64,000 nucleotides of DNA from Saccharothrix sp. HUAS TT1 (GTDB lineage Bacteria > Actinomycetota > Actinomycetes > Mycobacteriales > Pseudonocardiaceae). Below the pieces are notes generated by a model that saw only the letters and a list, made by a program, of their open reading frames with translations, did not search any database and had not been told where the DNA came from. A program made the position numbers and the translations under genes. Shown in pieces: positions 8,285 to 16,540 of this stretch; positions within the stretch are counted from its first letter, which is position 1, and each line of letters begins with the position of its first letter. The DNA is taken from the NCBI RefSeq assembly GCF_040744945.1, contig NZ_CP160453.1:930001-994000 (forward strand). Reading direction: 5' to 3'.

Positions 8285-10021
8285 GTGACACCCCCTCGGC
8301 CGGAAGACCCGTCGCGGAAGTACCCGTGGGAGGACGACGAGTACAAGCCGCGCACCCGGCCGTACCCGACTCCGGGCACGCCGCCGCCGCTGGACCCGCC
8401 CGGGTCGTCGGGGCCGCCGCCCGGTCGGCAGCCCGGTCCACCGCCCGGTGGGCGGCGCGGTCGCGAGCCCGGTCCGGAACGCGGTCGCGAGCCCGGCTGG
8501 GAACGCGGTCGCGGGCCCGGTCCGGAGCGCGGTCGCGAACCGGGTCGGGAGCCCGGCCGGGAACCCGGTCGTGAGCCGGGGTCCCGGCAGCCCGGCCCGC
8601 AGCGGGAGTCGGCGCGGTTCCAGCCGCCGCCGGACGACCGGGCGACCGAGCCGGCGATGCCGAAGAAGCTCACCGTCACCCGGGTCGCCTGGTTCCGCGC
8701 CAAGCAGCTCAGCGGCCAGGGGCTGGCCGCGTTCCGCAAGGCCGCGCACGCCGACGGCGCCAAGCAGTCCGGCCTGTCGTCGCTGACCTACGCGGTGATG
8801 CTGAACTACGCCGCCGACGCCGCGATGGCCGTCGCGCTGGCCAACACCCTGTTCTTCTCGGCCGCGACCGGCGAGAGCCGCGGCAAGGTCGCGCTCTACC
8901 TGCTGATCACGGTCGCGCCGTTCGCGCTGGTCGCGCCGGTCATCGGCCCGGCGCTGGACCGCATCCAGCACGGCAGGCGGGTCGCGCTGGCGGCCTCGTG
9001 CGTGCTGCGGGTGTTCCTGTCGGTCGTGATGGCGCTGAACTTCGACAACTGGGGCCTGTACCCGGCGGCGCTGGGCAGCATGGTGCTGTCCAAGTCGTTC
9101 ATGGTGCTCAAGGCCGCCATCACGCCGCGCGTGCTGCCCCGCGAGATCACCCTGTCCAAGACCAACGCCCGGATGACGGTGTTCGGCCTGGCCGCGGGCG
9201 GGGTGTTCGGCGCGGTCGCGGCGGGCCTGGCGAACCTGTTCGGCTCGCCGGGCGCGCTGTGGTTCACCGCCGTGCTGTGCCTGGCCAACGCCTACTACTG
9301 CCTGCGCATCCCGTCGTGGGTGGAGGTCACCGAGGGCGAGGTGCCCGCGTCGCTGCGGGCCAGGCCGCACGACCGGCCGCAGAAGCCGAAGCGGCAGCCG
9401 CTGGGCCGCACGGTCGTGGTGGCGCTGTGGGGCAACGGCTCGATCCGGATGCTGACCGGGTTCCTGATGCTGTTCGCCGCGTTCGTGGTGCGCGCCCAGA
9501 CCGAGGGCGACGCGCTGATGCAGGTGCTGCTGCTGGGCGTGATCGCCGGCGCCGCCGGTGTCGGCAGCTTCCTCGGCAACGCGGTCGGCGCGCGCCTGCA
9601 GTTCGGGGCGCCCGACCAGGTGGTCATCGGCTGCCTGGTCGCGGCGCTGGCGAGCGCGGTGGTGGCCGCCGTGCTGCCGGGCCTGGCGACGGCCGCCGCG
9701 GTCGGGTTGGTCGGGGCGACCGCCAGCTCGCTAGCCAAGGTGTCGCTGGACGCGGTGATCCAGGACGACGTGCCCGACGAGTCGCGGGCGTCGGCGTTCG
9801 GCCGGTCGGAGACGATCCTGCAGCTGGGCTGGGTGTTCGGCGGCGCGCTCGGCGTGCTGCTGCCCACCGAGTACTGGATCGGGTTCACCGTGCTGTCGGT
9901 GCTGCTCGCGGTCGGGCTGGCGCAGACCGTGCAGACCAGGCGGGGCGCGACGCTCATCCCCGGCCTCGGTGGCGACCGCCCGCTGCGGGCCGCGCCCGTC
10001 GCGCCCCGGCCGGGCACGTAG
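8285..10021 (+). CDS. MFS transporter with long Arg/Pro-rich N-terminal tail
   Basis: The first 130 of 578 residues are hydrophilic and disordered-looking, with a repeated GREPG motif. From about residue 165 the protein becomes a multi-helix major facilitator (LTYAVMLNYAADAAMAVALANTLFF, LYLLITVAPFALVAPVIGPALDR, and several later hydrophobic segments). RIQHGRRVALAAS is the typical loop 2-3 region. The GTG at 8285 is used. The homologous core starts near PKKLTVTRVAWFRAKQLSGQGL, where the amphipathic lead-in is conserved in actinobacterial homologues as I recall them. Substrate unknown; a multidrug or metabolite exporter is possible. It is followed after 11 bp by the DUF2771 lipoprotein. Confidence 0.85.
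   Translation: MTPPRPEDPSRKYPWEDDEYKPRTRPYPTPGTPPPLDPPGSSGPPPGRQPGPPPGGRRGREPGPERGREPGWERGRGPGPERGREPGREPGREPGREPGSRQPGPQRESARFQPPPDDRATEPAMPKKLTVTRVAWFRAKQLSGQGLAAFRKAAHADGAKQSGLSSLTYAVMLNYAADAAMAVALANTLFFSAATGESRGKVALYLLITVAPFALVAPVIGPALDRIQHGRRVALAASCVLRVFLSVVMALNFDNWGLYPAALGSMVLSKSFMVLKAAITPRVLPREITLSKTNARMTVFGLAAGGVFGAVAAGLANLFGSPGALWFTAVLCLANAYYCLRIPSWVEVTEGEVPASLRARPHDRPQKPKRQPLGRTVVVALWGNGSIRMLTGFLMLFAAFVVRAQTEGDALMQVLLLGVIAGAAGVGSFLGNAVGARLQFGAPDQVVIGCLVAALASAVVAAVLPGLATAAAVGLVGATASSLAKVSLDAVIQDDVPDESRASAFGRSETILQLGWVFGGALGVLLPTEYWIGFTVLSVLLAVGLAQTVQTRRGATLIPGLGGDRPLRAAPVAPRPGT
8459..8581. repeat. 12/24-bp repeats encoding GREPG units in the MFS N-terminus
   Basis: Residues 59-99 of the MFS protein are built from GREPGPER, GREPGWER and GRGPGPER units and then three to four GREP tetrapeptides. 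The DNA shows the matching 12- and 24-bp periodicity (cggtcgcgagcccgg and variants). The stretch is strongly basic and acidic in alternation and has no predicted fold. Confidence 0.85.
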
Positions 10022-10032
10022 GCTCGACGGCC

Positions 10033-10518
10033 GTGCGCCGAGTCGTGTTCCCCGTGTCCTTGCTGGTGTCCGGGCTGGCCCTGGCCGGGTGCGCGGCACC
10101 GGTCGACCCCGAGGTGACGTTCTACGCCGATGGTCGGGTGGTCTACGTCGAGCCGTCGCAGTACTGCGACCTGCAGTCGGAGAACTGCGACGTCGACCCG
10201 GGGGCGGTCGGGGTGCTGCGGGTGCGGCCGGGCAAGCCGGTGCAAATCTCGGTGCCCGGCGAGCTGGCCGACACCGCCTGGTCGGTCAAGTTCACCTACC
10301 GCAACGCCCGCGGCGAGCAGCAGGAACCGCTGCGCAGCAAGCTGTTCACGTCGCGCGAGCCGCGGTTCGCCTACACGCTCGTGCTGCCGAACCCGGACGA
10401 CCAGCTGGAGAGCGTCGAGGTCCAGCAGTACGGGGCCCGCATCGAGGCGAGCACCACGGGCACGGTCGACTTCGTGGCCCGCGGCACGTGGGTGCTGTCG
10501 GTCGACGACCGGGGGTGA
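10033..10518 (+). CDS. DUF2771 lipoprotein
   Basis: A 161-residue secreted lipoprotein. The signal peptide begins VRRVVFPVSLLVSGLALAGC, with the lipidated cysteine at residue 20. The mature domain contains two cysteines close together (YCDLQSENCDVD), which may form a disulfide, and ends in beta-rich sequence (VDFVARGTWVLSV). This corresponds to the actinobacterial DUF2771 family, function unknown. Starts at a GTG 11 bp after the MFS stop; the TIR-glycosyltransferase gene begins 4 bp after its own stop, so all three are likely in one transcript. Confidence 0.85.
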   Translation: MRRVVFPVSLLVSGLALAGCAAPVDPEVTFYADGRVVYVEPSQYCDLQSENCDVDPGAVGVLRVRPGKPVQISVPGELADTAWSVKFTYRNARGEQQEPLRSKLFTSREPRFAYTLVLPNPDDQLESVEVQQYGARIEASTTGTVDFVARGTWVLSVDDRG

Positions 10519-10522
10519 CGCG

Positions 10523-12352
10523 GTGGCCGACGGGTGGGACTTCTTCGTCTCCTACACGCGGGACGACCGGGCGTGGGCGGAGTGGATCGCGTGGGAGCTG
10601 GAGGAGGCCGGTCACCGGGTGCTGGTCCAGGCGTGGGACATCGTGCCGGGCAGCAACTGGGTCGCCGCCATGCAGGACGGCGTGCGGGGGGCCGCGCGGA
10701 CGGTCGCGGTGCTGTCGTCGGCGTACCTGGGGTCGGTGTACGGGGCGGCGGAGTGGCAGGCCGCGTGGCGTGACGACCCGCTGGGCGCCGAGCGCAAGCT
10801 GCTGGTGTTCCGGGTGGAGGACTGCGAGCGGCCGGGTCTGCTGGGGTCGGTGGTGTCGGACGACCTGTTCGACCTGCCGGTGGAGGAGGCGCGCGGGCGG
10901 TTGCTCGCGGCGGCGCGGGGCGGCCGGCGCAAGCCCGCGACCGCGCCGGGCTTCCCGGGGACTCGGGCGGCGCGGGAGGAGCGCCGGTACCCGGGAGGTC
11001 CTGCGCGGACTTCCCCGGCTGCCGGGTCGAGCGGGTCGGGCGGGCCGGCCGAATCAAGCGAGCCGGCCGGGTCGGGCGAGCCGGCCGGGCCGGGCGGGGT
11101 GCCGAGGTCGGGCGGGGTGACCGGGTCGGGCGGGGTAGCCGGGTCGGGCGGGTTCGCGGCGAAGACGTCGGGCGACCCGGTCACCGTGCTCGCCGTGGCG
11201 ACCGAGTGGGCGTCCAACCGCGGCGGCCTGAGCACGTTCAACCGCAGGCTCTGCACCGCGCTCGCCGCCGAGGGGGCCAGGGTGTTCTGCACCGCGCCGG
11301 ACGCCTCGGAGCAGGAGCGGCAGGAGGCGGCGGCGGTCGGGGTGACGCTGGTCCGGCCGGCGCGGGCGTGGCGCGGACCCGCGCACGAGGCCGTCGCGCG
11401 CAAGCCGGAGCTGCCGCCGGGGGTCGTGCCGGACCTCGTCATCGGCCACGGCCGGATCACCGGTCACGCGGCGGACGCCCTGCTCGACCACTTCCCCGGC
11501 GCGCGCCGGGTGCACTTCGTCCACATGGCGCCGGACGAGATCGAGTGGTTCAAGCCGGACCGCGACGACGTCGGCGTGGTCGCCGAGCAGCGCCACCAGG
11601 AGGAGCTGGACCTGGGTGTCGGCGCGCACCTCGTGGCGGCCGTCGGGCCGCGGCTGTTCGAGCGGTACGCGCGGGACCTCTCGTTCGACGACACCGTGCC
11701 GGTGGTCCGGGTCGACCCCGGTTTCGACGTGGCCGAGCCGGGCGCCCGCCGCCCGCCGCCGGGTGCGCCGTGGTCGGTCCTGCTGTTCGGCCGCGCCGAG
11801 GACGCCGAGCTGAAGGGCCTGGACATCGCCGCGCGCGCGGTGGCGCTGGCGGCGCGCGACCGCGGCCCGAACGCGGCGGCGCTGGAGCTGAAGGTGCGCG
11901 GCGCGCCGGAGAACTCCTCCGCCCGGCTGCGCGCGGACCTGGTCCGGTGGGCCGACGACCCGACCGCGCGACCGCTCGTCCGGTCCTACTCGACCGACAG
12001 CGTGGCGCTGGCCAACGACCTGCGCACCGCCAGCCTGGTGCTGGTGCCGTCCCGCGCCGAGGGCTTCGGCCTCACCGGCGTGGAGGCGATCACCGCGGGC
12101 ACGCCCGTCCTGGTGAGCGCGGAGAGCGGGTTGGGGCTGCTGCTGCGCGAACTCCTCGGACCCGAGGTGGCCGCGCGTCACGTCGTCCCCGTGACGGGTT
12201 CCCGCGAGGACGACGCGATCGTGTGGAAGAACGCCATCACCGCGACGCTGCGCAACCGCGAGGCGGCGTTCGAGGACGCGGCCCGGCTGCGCGACCACCT
12301 GGCCCGGGAGCGGACCTGGGCGGACGCCGCCCGCGCGCTGCTCGCCCGGTGA
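10523..12352 (+). CDS. TIR domain fused to GT4 glycosyltransferase
   Basis: A 609-residue two-domain protein. Residues 4-130 form a bacterial TIR_2 domain: WDFFVSYTRDDRAWAEWIAW, the BB-loop region LVQAWDIVPGSNW, and E77 in YGAAEWQAAW at the position of the NADase glutamate. Residues 134-217 are a Gly/Ser/Pro/Glu repeat linker. Residues 218-609 resemble a GT-B fold family 4 glycosyltransferase, with TEWASNRGGLSTFNR at the front and the EX7E motif (E513/E521, AEGFGLTGVEA) in the C-lobe. The GTG start lies 4 bp after the DUF2771 stop. TIR domains of this type usually sit on NB-ARC/TPR proteins; joining one directly to a glycosyltransferase is unusual. An immune or NAD-signalling role is an inference; no acceptor substrate can be read. 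Confidence 0.85.
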   Translation: MADGWDFFVSYTRDDRAWAEWIAWELEEAGHRVLVQAWDIVPGSNWVAAMQDGVRGAARTVAVLSSAYLGSVYGAAEWQAAWRDDPLGAERKLLVFRVEDCERPGLLGSVVSDDLFDLPVEEARGRLLAAARGGRRKPATAPGFPGTRAAREERRYPGGPARTSPAAGSSGSGGPAESSEPAGSGEPAGPGGVPRSGGVTGSGGVAGSGGFAAKTSGDPVTVLAVATEWASNRGGLSTFNRRLCTALAAEGARVFCTAPDASEQERQEAAAVGVTLVRPARAWRGPAHEAVARKPELPPGVVPDLVIGHGRITGHAADALLDHFPGARRVHFVHMAPDEIEWFKPDRDDVGVVAEQRHQEELDLGVGAHLVAAVGPRLFERYARDLSFDDTVPVVRVDPGFDVAEPGARRPPPGAPWSVLLFGRAEDAELKGLDIAARAVALAARDRGPNAAALELKVRGAPENSSARLRADLVRWADDPTARPLVRSYSTDSVALANDLRTASLVLVPSRAEGFGLTGVEAITAGTPVLVSAESGLGLLLRELLGPEVAARHVVPVTGSREDDAIVWKNAITATLRNREAAFEDAARLRDHLARERTWADAARALLAR

Positions 12353-12370
12353 CGCCCGCCGACCACCGGC

Positions 12371-12757
12371 CTACGGGTCGAGCTCCCGCGCGACCGCGCG
12401 CACCACGTCGGCGATCAGCTTGGTGTTCTTGCGCTCCGGGTACCGGCCGCGGCGCAGCTCGGGCTGCACCTTGACCTCCAGCAGCTTGATCATGTCCTCG
12501 ATCAGGCCGTGCAGCTCCTCCGCGGGTCGGCGGCGGGCCTCCGCCACCGACGGCGCCGGGTCGATCAGCCGCACCGACAGCGCCTGCGGGCCGCGCCTGC
12601 CCTCGGCCATGCCGAACTCGATCCGCTGACCGGCTTTCAGGCCCTCGACCCCCGGAGGCAGCGCGGACTTCCGCACGTAGACGTCTTCGCCGCCGTCCTG
12701 TGTGACGAAGCCGAAGCCCTTCTCCGAGTCGTACCACTTGACCTTGCCGGTCGGCAC
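12371..12757 (-). CDS. Cold-shock domain protein (long, C-terminally extended type)
   Basis: Residues 1-65 are a cold-shock domain, with RNP1 (KGFGFVTQ, residues 13-20) and RNP2 (DVYVRK, residues 25-30), so it binds single-stranded RNA/DNA. A C-terminal extension of about 60 residues ([27 protein letters not shown] and onward) makes it twice the size of classical Csp proteins; this longer type is usual in actinobacteria. The start is taken as the GTG giving VPTGKVKW at 12757. In-frame TTG (12769) and GTG (12766) codons upstream would add only four residues. It converges with the TIR-glycosyltransferase gene, 18 bp apart. An inverted repeat at 12792-12819 lies in its upstream region. Confidence 0.9.
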   Translation of the reverse strand: MPTGKVKWYDSEKGFGFVTQDGGEDVYVRKSALPPGVEGLKAGQRIEFGMAEGRRGPQALSVRLIDPAPSVAEARRRPAEELHGLIEDMIKLLEVKVQPELRRGRYPERKNTKLIADVVRAVARELDP

Positions 12758-12791
12758 CGTTCTCACCAATCCTTAAGGGATCACACGACGA

Positions 12792-12819
12792 ACGCGCCCG
12801 GGGCGTGCCCAGGGCGCGT
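12792..12819 (-). promoter_or_regulatory. Possible stem-loop in the leader of the cold-shock gene
   Basis: ACGCGCCC (12792-12799) and GGGCGCGT (12812-12819) are an exact 8-bp inverted repeat with a 12-nt loop. It lies 35-62 bp upstream of the cold-shock start, where a structured leader would fit, but transcription start is unknown and no U-tract follows. Confidence 0.35.
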
Positions 12820-12882
12820 CCCACCAGACTAGCGAGAAGACCACCGCCGGGGCACCTCCGATCGCGCGACTACGATCGCCCC

Positions 12883-13074
12883 ATGTCGTCCCGGAAGCTG
12901 ATGCCGCTGGCAGTGGCAGTGTTCGCCCTCGGCGTGGCCGCCATCGTCGCGATGTTCGTCGCGGGCGAACCCGGCCTGCCCGCCTGGGTGTTCGCCGCCG
13001 GCTGGCTGCTCGCGCCCGCGGGCCTCGCGCTGGGCGTGGTCAGCGCGGTGCGGGGTTCCCGACCCCGGCGGTGA
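12883..13074 (+). CDS. Small two-helix membrane protein
   Basis: A 63-residue hydrophobic protein with two membrane segments (LAVAVFALGVAAIVAMFVAG and [23 protein letters not shown]) and a basic C-terminus (RGSRPRR). The ATG at 12883 is chosen; the frame extends upstream without hydrophobicity. I do not recognise the family. Its last 35 bp overlap the 3' end of the convergent HAD gene. Confidence 0.6.
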   Translation: MSSRKLMPLAVAVFALGVAAIVAMFVAGEPGLPAWVFAAGWLLAPAGLALGVVSAVRGSRPRR

Positions 13075-13693
13075 GCCGGTCCGCGTTCGCCCGCAACCAG
13101 TCGGGGAACCCGGTCAGGTCCGGCAGCACCACGTCCGCGCCCTCGGCGGCCAGCTCGTCGGCGCCGCACGGCCCGGTCACCACGGCCACCGACACCGCGC
13201 CGGCCGCGTTCGCGCCGCGCACGTCGCCCACGTGGTCGCCCACGTAGACCGCCGCGCCGTGCGCCTTCAGCGCCTCGGCCTTGCCGGTCGACCACAGCTC
13301 GCCGAACAGGTGGTCCACCTCCCAGCCGAACGCGGCCAGGTGCAGCGCCGCGTTGGCCCGGTACTTGCCGGTCACCACGAGCGTCGTGCCGCCCAGCTCG
13401 CGCACCGCGGCAAGCGCTTGCGACGCGCCCGGCAGGGCGACCGTGGCCGGGATGACGACCTCCGGGTACAGCGCCCGGAACCGGGTGATCAGGTCCGGGA
13501 TCTCCGCCTCGGGCACGCCGAAGCCGCGGTAGACCATGTCCAGCGGCGGGCCGAGGTTCGCCGCGAAGTGCGCGCCGTCCAGCGGGTAGCCGCTCTCCGC
13601 CGCCACCGCGTCCATCACCGCGGCCATGCCCGGTCGCGGGTCGATCAGCGTCATGTCCAGGTCGAAACCCACGGTCAGCGGCACGGTTCGCAC
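13040..13693 (-). CDS. HAD family hydrolase
   Basis: A 217-residue haloacid-dehalogenase-type phosphatase. Motif I is GFDLDMTLID with nucleophile D11 and acid/base D13; motif II is LVVTGK (Thr); motif III/IV is VYVGDHVGDVRGANAAG. The cap (residues 20-90) resembles phosphoglycolate phosphatase-type enzymes. Start is GTG 13693 (or GTG 13684, three residues shorter). The 27-bp space to the divergent TetR gene suggests shared control. Substrate unknown. Confidence 0.85.
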   Translation of the reverse strand: MRTVPLTVGFDLDMTLIDPRPGMAAVMDAVAAESGYPLDGAHFAANLGPPLDMVYRGFGVPEAEIPDLITRFRALYPEVVIPATVALPGASQALAAVRELGGTTLVVTGKYRANAALHLAAFGWEVDHLFGELWSTGKAEALKAHGAAVYVGDHVGDVRGANAAGAVSVAVVTGPCGADELAAEGADVVLPDLTGFPDWLRANADRLTAGVGNPAPR

Positions 13694-13720
13694 CCTATGC
13701 CGTGTGCCAAGCTTTGTGCC

Positions 13721-14281
13721 GTGACGGAACTCACCAGGGGCCTGCTCGAAGCGGCCGTGGAGCTGGTGGCGGCACACGGCTCGCGCGGCCTGCGCATGGC
13801 GGAGGTCGCCGCCAGGGCCGGCGTGAGCAGGCAGACCGTCTACAACGAGTTCGGCAACAAGGAGCGCCTCGTGCAGGCCGTGGCGCTGTACAAGACGGCC
13901 GAGTTCGTGGACGGCGTGCGGGAGCGGCTGCTCGGCTCGCCCGACCCGGTCGAGGGCCTGCGGCGCGGCATCGCGTTCGCGTTCGACCTGGCCGCCCGGG
14001 ACCCGCTGGCCAAGTCGGTGCTGACCGGGGCGAACGCCGAGGACATGCTGCCGCTACTCACGACCAGGGGGAAACCGGTGCTGGCGCTGGCCACCTCGGT
14101 GTTCGCCCAGCACGTCCGCGGGCACTGGCCCGAGCTGCCCGACGCGCGCGTGCACCTGATCGCGGACACGATCGTGCGGGTGGCGATGAGCCACCTGCTC
14201 ACGCCGGGCAACCGCCGCGTCGAGGCCGTGGTGCGCGTGACGGAAGCCCTGCTGCCGGACCGACCGGACCGACCGGGCTGA
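13721..14281 (+). CDS. TetR/AcrR family transcriptional regulator
   Basis: A 186-residue regulator. The N-terminal helix-turn-helix is clear (RMAEVAARAGVSRQTVYNEFGNKERLV, residues 25-51). The C-terminal ligand-binding part is helical, with the segment DARVHLIADTIVRVAMSHLLTPG. The GTG at 13721 is used; an in-frame ATG at 13697 would add eight residues but overlaps the HAD start region. Its nearest divergent neighbour is the HAD gene, a candidate target. Confidence 0.88.
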   Translation: MTELTRGLLEAAVELVAAHGSRGLRMAEVAARAGVSRQTVYNEFGNKERLVQAVALYKTAEFVDGVRERLLGSPDPVEGLRRGIAFAFDLAARDPLAKSVLTGANAEDMLPLLTTRGKPVLALATSVFAQHVRGHWPELPDARVHLIADTIVRVAMSHLLTPGNRRVEAVVRVTEALLPDRPDRPG

Positions 14282-14302
14282 TCGCGCCCGGCAGCCCAGA
14301 GG

Positions 14303-15274
14303 TCAGGCCGTGACGCCGTCGTAGGTCAGGCCGACCTGCTCGGCGGCCCTGGTGAGGGTGCGCAGGATCGCCAGCGACTCGGCGGGCCGCATGGCCGGGC
14401 TCTCGGTCTCGCCCGCCCGCACCCGGCCCACCACCTCGCGCAGCTGGGGCACGTAACCGGCGCCCTCCTGCTCGTGGGTGTGCTCCACGCCGTTCACGAC
14501 GATCCGGCTCGGGTTGTACAGCGCCTCCGGCAGCTCGACCAGGCCGCTGGTCCCGTACACGACCGCGTTCGACTTCAGCGGGCTCACCAGCGACGACCCC
14601 AGCAGCGCGTGCGCGCCGCCCGGGTAGCCGAGGAGCACGCCCAGCTCGGCGTCCACGCCGTCGACCAGCCGGCCGTGCGCGGCGACCGACTCCGGCTCGC
14701 CGAGCAGCAGGTGGGCGAACGACACCGGGTAGATGCCCAGGTCGAACAGCGAGCCGCCGCCGAGGGCCCGGTTCCACAGCCGGTGCGCCGGGTCGTGCTC
14801 CAGGGTGAAGCCGAAGTCGGCCCGGACCGACCGGACCTCGCCGATCGCGCCTTCCGCGATCAGCTCGGTCATCCGCACGATCAGCGGGTTGAACCGGGTC
14901 CAGATGGCCTCCATGAAGAACAGGCCGCGCTCGCGCGCCAGGTCCACCACGTCCTGGAGGTCCGGCAGGGTGAGCGTGGCGGGCTTCTCGCACAGCACGT
15001 GCTTGCCCGCCTCCAGCGCCGCCCGGGTCACCGCGTGGTGCTGGACGTGCGGCGTCGCCACGTAGACCACGTCGACGTCCGGGTCGGCCAGCAGGTCGGC
15101 GTAGTCGCCGTAGGCGCGCGGGATCGCGTGCTTGGCCGCGAAGGTCTCGGCCTTGGGCAGCGAGCGCGACGACACCGCGAGCACTTCGACGTCGGGCAGC
15201 AGGCGGAGGTCACCGGTGACGACGTCGGCGATGCCGCCCGTCGCCACGACGCCCCAGCGGAGTTTGTTCGGCAC
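14303..15274 (-). CDS. Gfo/Idh/MocA family NAD(P)-dependent oxidoreductase
   Basis: A 323-residue enzyme. The N-terminal Rossmann fold shows WGVVATGGIADVV at the dinucleotide-binding site (residues 7-19), followed by the family signature VLCEKPATL (about residue 93) with the conserved Lys of the EKP motif. The C-terminal alpha/beta substrate domain holds GGGSLFDLGIYPVSFAHLLLG, typical of sugar or diol dehydrogenases (scyllo-inositol, glucose-fructose and dihydrodiol dehydrogenase types). The substrate is not predictable. GTG start, 32 bp from the divergent YccF gene; it converges with TetR. Confidence 0.9.
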   Translation of the reverse strand: MPNKLRWGVVATGGIADVVTGDLRLLPDVEVLAVSSRSLPKAETFAAKHAIPRAYGDYADLLADPDVDVVYVATPHVQHHAVTRAALEAGKHVLCEKPATLTLPDLQDVVDLARERGLFFMEAIWTRFNPLIVRMTELIAEGAIGEVRSVRADFGFTLEHDPAHRLWNRALGGGSLFDLGIYPVSFAHLLLGEPESVAAHGRLVDGVDAELGVLLGYPGGAHALLGSSLVSPLKSNAVVYGTSGLVELPEALYNPSRIVVNGVEHTHEQEGAGYVPQLREVVGRVRAGETESPAMRPAESLAILRTLTRAAEQVGLTYDGVTA

Positions 15275-15306
15275 GGGACGGGAGCTTAATCGGGCAAGAT
15301 GGGAAC

Positions 15307-15681
15307 GTGAGGCTCATCCTGAACCTGATCTGGCTGGTCCTGAGCGGCTTCTGGCTGGCCGTCGGGTACGCGGTCGCCGGCGTGGTGTGCTGCGTGCTCA
15401 TCATCACCATCCCGTGGGGGCTGGCGTCGTTCCGCATCGCCAACTACGCGCTGTGGCCGTTCGGGCGCACGGTGGTGGACCGGCCGGGAGCGGGCGCGCC
15501 GTCCCTGCTGGGCAACGTGGTGTGGGTCCTGGTGGCCGGGATCTGGCTGGCCATCGGCCACCTCGTCACCGGCGCGCTGCTGTGCGTGACGATCATCGGC
15601 ATCCCGCTGGGCGTGGCGAACTTCAAGATGGTGCCGGTGTCGCTGATGCCGCTGGGCAAGGAGATCGTGGACGCGCCCTGA
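15307..15681 (+). CDS. YccF domain inner-membrane protein
   Basis: A 124-residue membrane protein made of two YccF (DUF307) repeats: LNLIWLVLSGFWLAVGYAVAG...IPWGLASFRIANYALWPFGR and its counterpart LGNVVWVLVAGIWLAIGHLV...IPLGVANFKMVPVSLMPLGK. Four hydrophobic segments. Function unknown. Read from a GTG at 15307. An orthologous gene (Rv0870c, from memory) lies beside moaA2/cspB in M. tuberculosis, so this belongs to the conserved rpf/moa neighbourhood. Confidence 0.9.
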   Translation: MRLILNLIWLVLSGFWLAVGYAVAGVVCCVLIITIPWGLASFRIANYALWPFGRTVVDRPGAGAPSLLGNVVWVLVAGIWLAIGHLVTGALLCVTIIGIPLGVANFKMVPVSLMPLGKEIVDAP

Positions 15682-15682
15682 G

Positions 15683-16540
15683 CTAGTCCGCTTCGGACTG
15701 GTCGGCTTCGGACTGGTCGGTCTCGGGCCGGCCGGTTTCAGGCTGGTCGGCTTCCGGCTGGTCCGCGTCGAGTCGCACCACCAGGCAGGGGCCGCCGCTG
15801 TACAGGCCCGCGTCGACGGCGAGCACCCTGCCGTCGGCGTACCGCAGCGGGCCGTCGATCTCCGCCGGCGGCACGCCGAGCTGGTCGGCGATGACGCTGT
15901 GCCCGTGCACCACCTCGTGGCCGCCGAGCAAATCCAGCAGCTCGGCCGCCACCGCCGCGCCGTCCGGGCCGCGGAACGCGTAGCGGGTGGTCATCTTGCG
16001 CCAGCACTCCCACCACTGCTCCAGGTCGTCGCCCGCCAGCAGGTCGCGGACGGCCCCGTTGACCTGGTCGATCGTGGCGCCCCACTCCAGGTAGGCGAGG
16101 GTGTCGGAGTGCATCAGCAGGTGGCCGTCGACCTCGGTGAGCACCGGGCGGGTGGTCAGCCAGTGGATGTGGGCGTCGGTGAGGCGGTCCTGGTCGCTGC
16201 GCAGGCCGCCGTTGAGCAGCCAGCTGCGGGCGAAGCTGCGCGGCGTGGGCGCGCCGGGGACGTTCCGGTCGCCGAACCGGTGCATGCCGAGCAGCAGCAC
16301 CTCGTGGTTGCCGACGAGGGCGTTCACCTGCCCGCCGCTCTGCTCGGCGAGCCGCATCACGAACTCGATCACGCCGATGCCGTCCGGGCCGCGGTCGACG
16401 AAGTCGCCGAGGAACCACAGCTCCGCGTCGCCGCCGGACCAGTCGCCGTCGGCGTCGACCAGGCCCGAGGCGTGCAGGGCGCGGGTCAGCTCGGCGAGGT
16501 GCCCGTGCACGTCGCCAACCACGAAGAGCGGTCGTTCCAC
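15683..16540 (-). CDS. PPP-type metallophosphoesterase (Ser/Thr phosphatase family)
   Basis: A 285-residue phosphatase with all metal-binding signatures of the PPP family: GDVHGH (residues 9-14), GDFVDRG, GNHE, a later LMHSD and HGHSV. A cytosolic protein phosphatase or ApaH-like hydrolase is possible. It starts at GTG 16540. The last 26 residues are an acidic degenerate repeat (DQPEA/DQPET/DQSEA) absent from the core fold. Its stop is 1 bp from that of the convergent YccF gene. Confidence 0.88.
   Translation of the reverse strand: MERPLFVVGDVHGHLAELTRALHASGLVDADGDWSGGDAELWFLGDFVDRGPDGIGVIEFVMRLAEQSGGQVNALVGNHEVLLLGMHRFGDRNVPGAPTPRSFARSWLLNGGLRSDQDRLTDAHIHWLTTRPVLTEVDGHLLMHSDTLAYLEWGATIDQVNGAVRDLLAGDDLEQWWECWRKMTTRYAFRGPDGAAVAAELLDLLGGHEVVHGHSVIADQLGVPPAEIDGPLRYADGRVLAVDAGLYSGGPCLVVRLDADQPEADQPETGRPETDQSEADQSEAD
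15686..15763. repeat. 15-bp tandem repeats encoding the acidic tail of the phosphatase
   Basis: About five units of a 15-bp sequence (exact pair: ttcggactggtcggc) encode DQxEx pentapeptides on the minus strand, ending at the stop codon. The tail therefore looks expanded by slippage. Confidence 0.8.

Noticed and set aside
5722..8763. Upstream extension of the sacsin-like frame
   Set aside because: The frame stays open through other genes only because of GC bias; the GTG at 5721 with its 4-bp overlap is the natural start.
10130..10522. Longer N-terminus for the TIR protein
   Set aside because: The upstream in-frame sequence is antisense-like basic shadow coding across the DUF2771 gene; the TIR fold begins right after the GTG at 10523.
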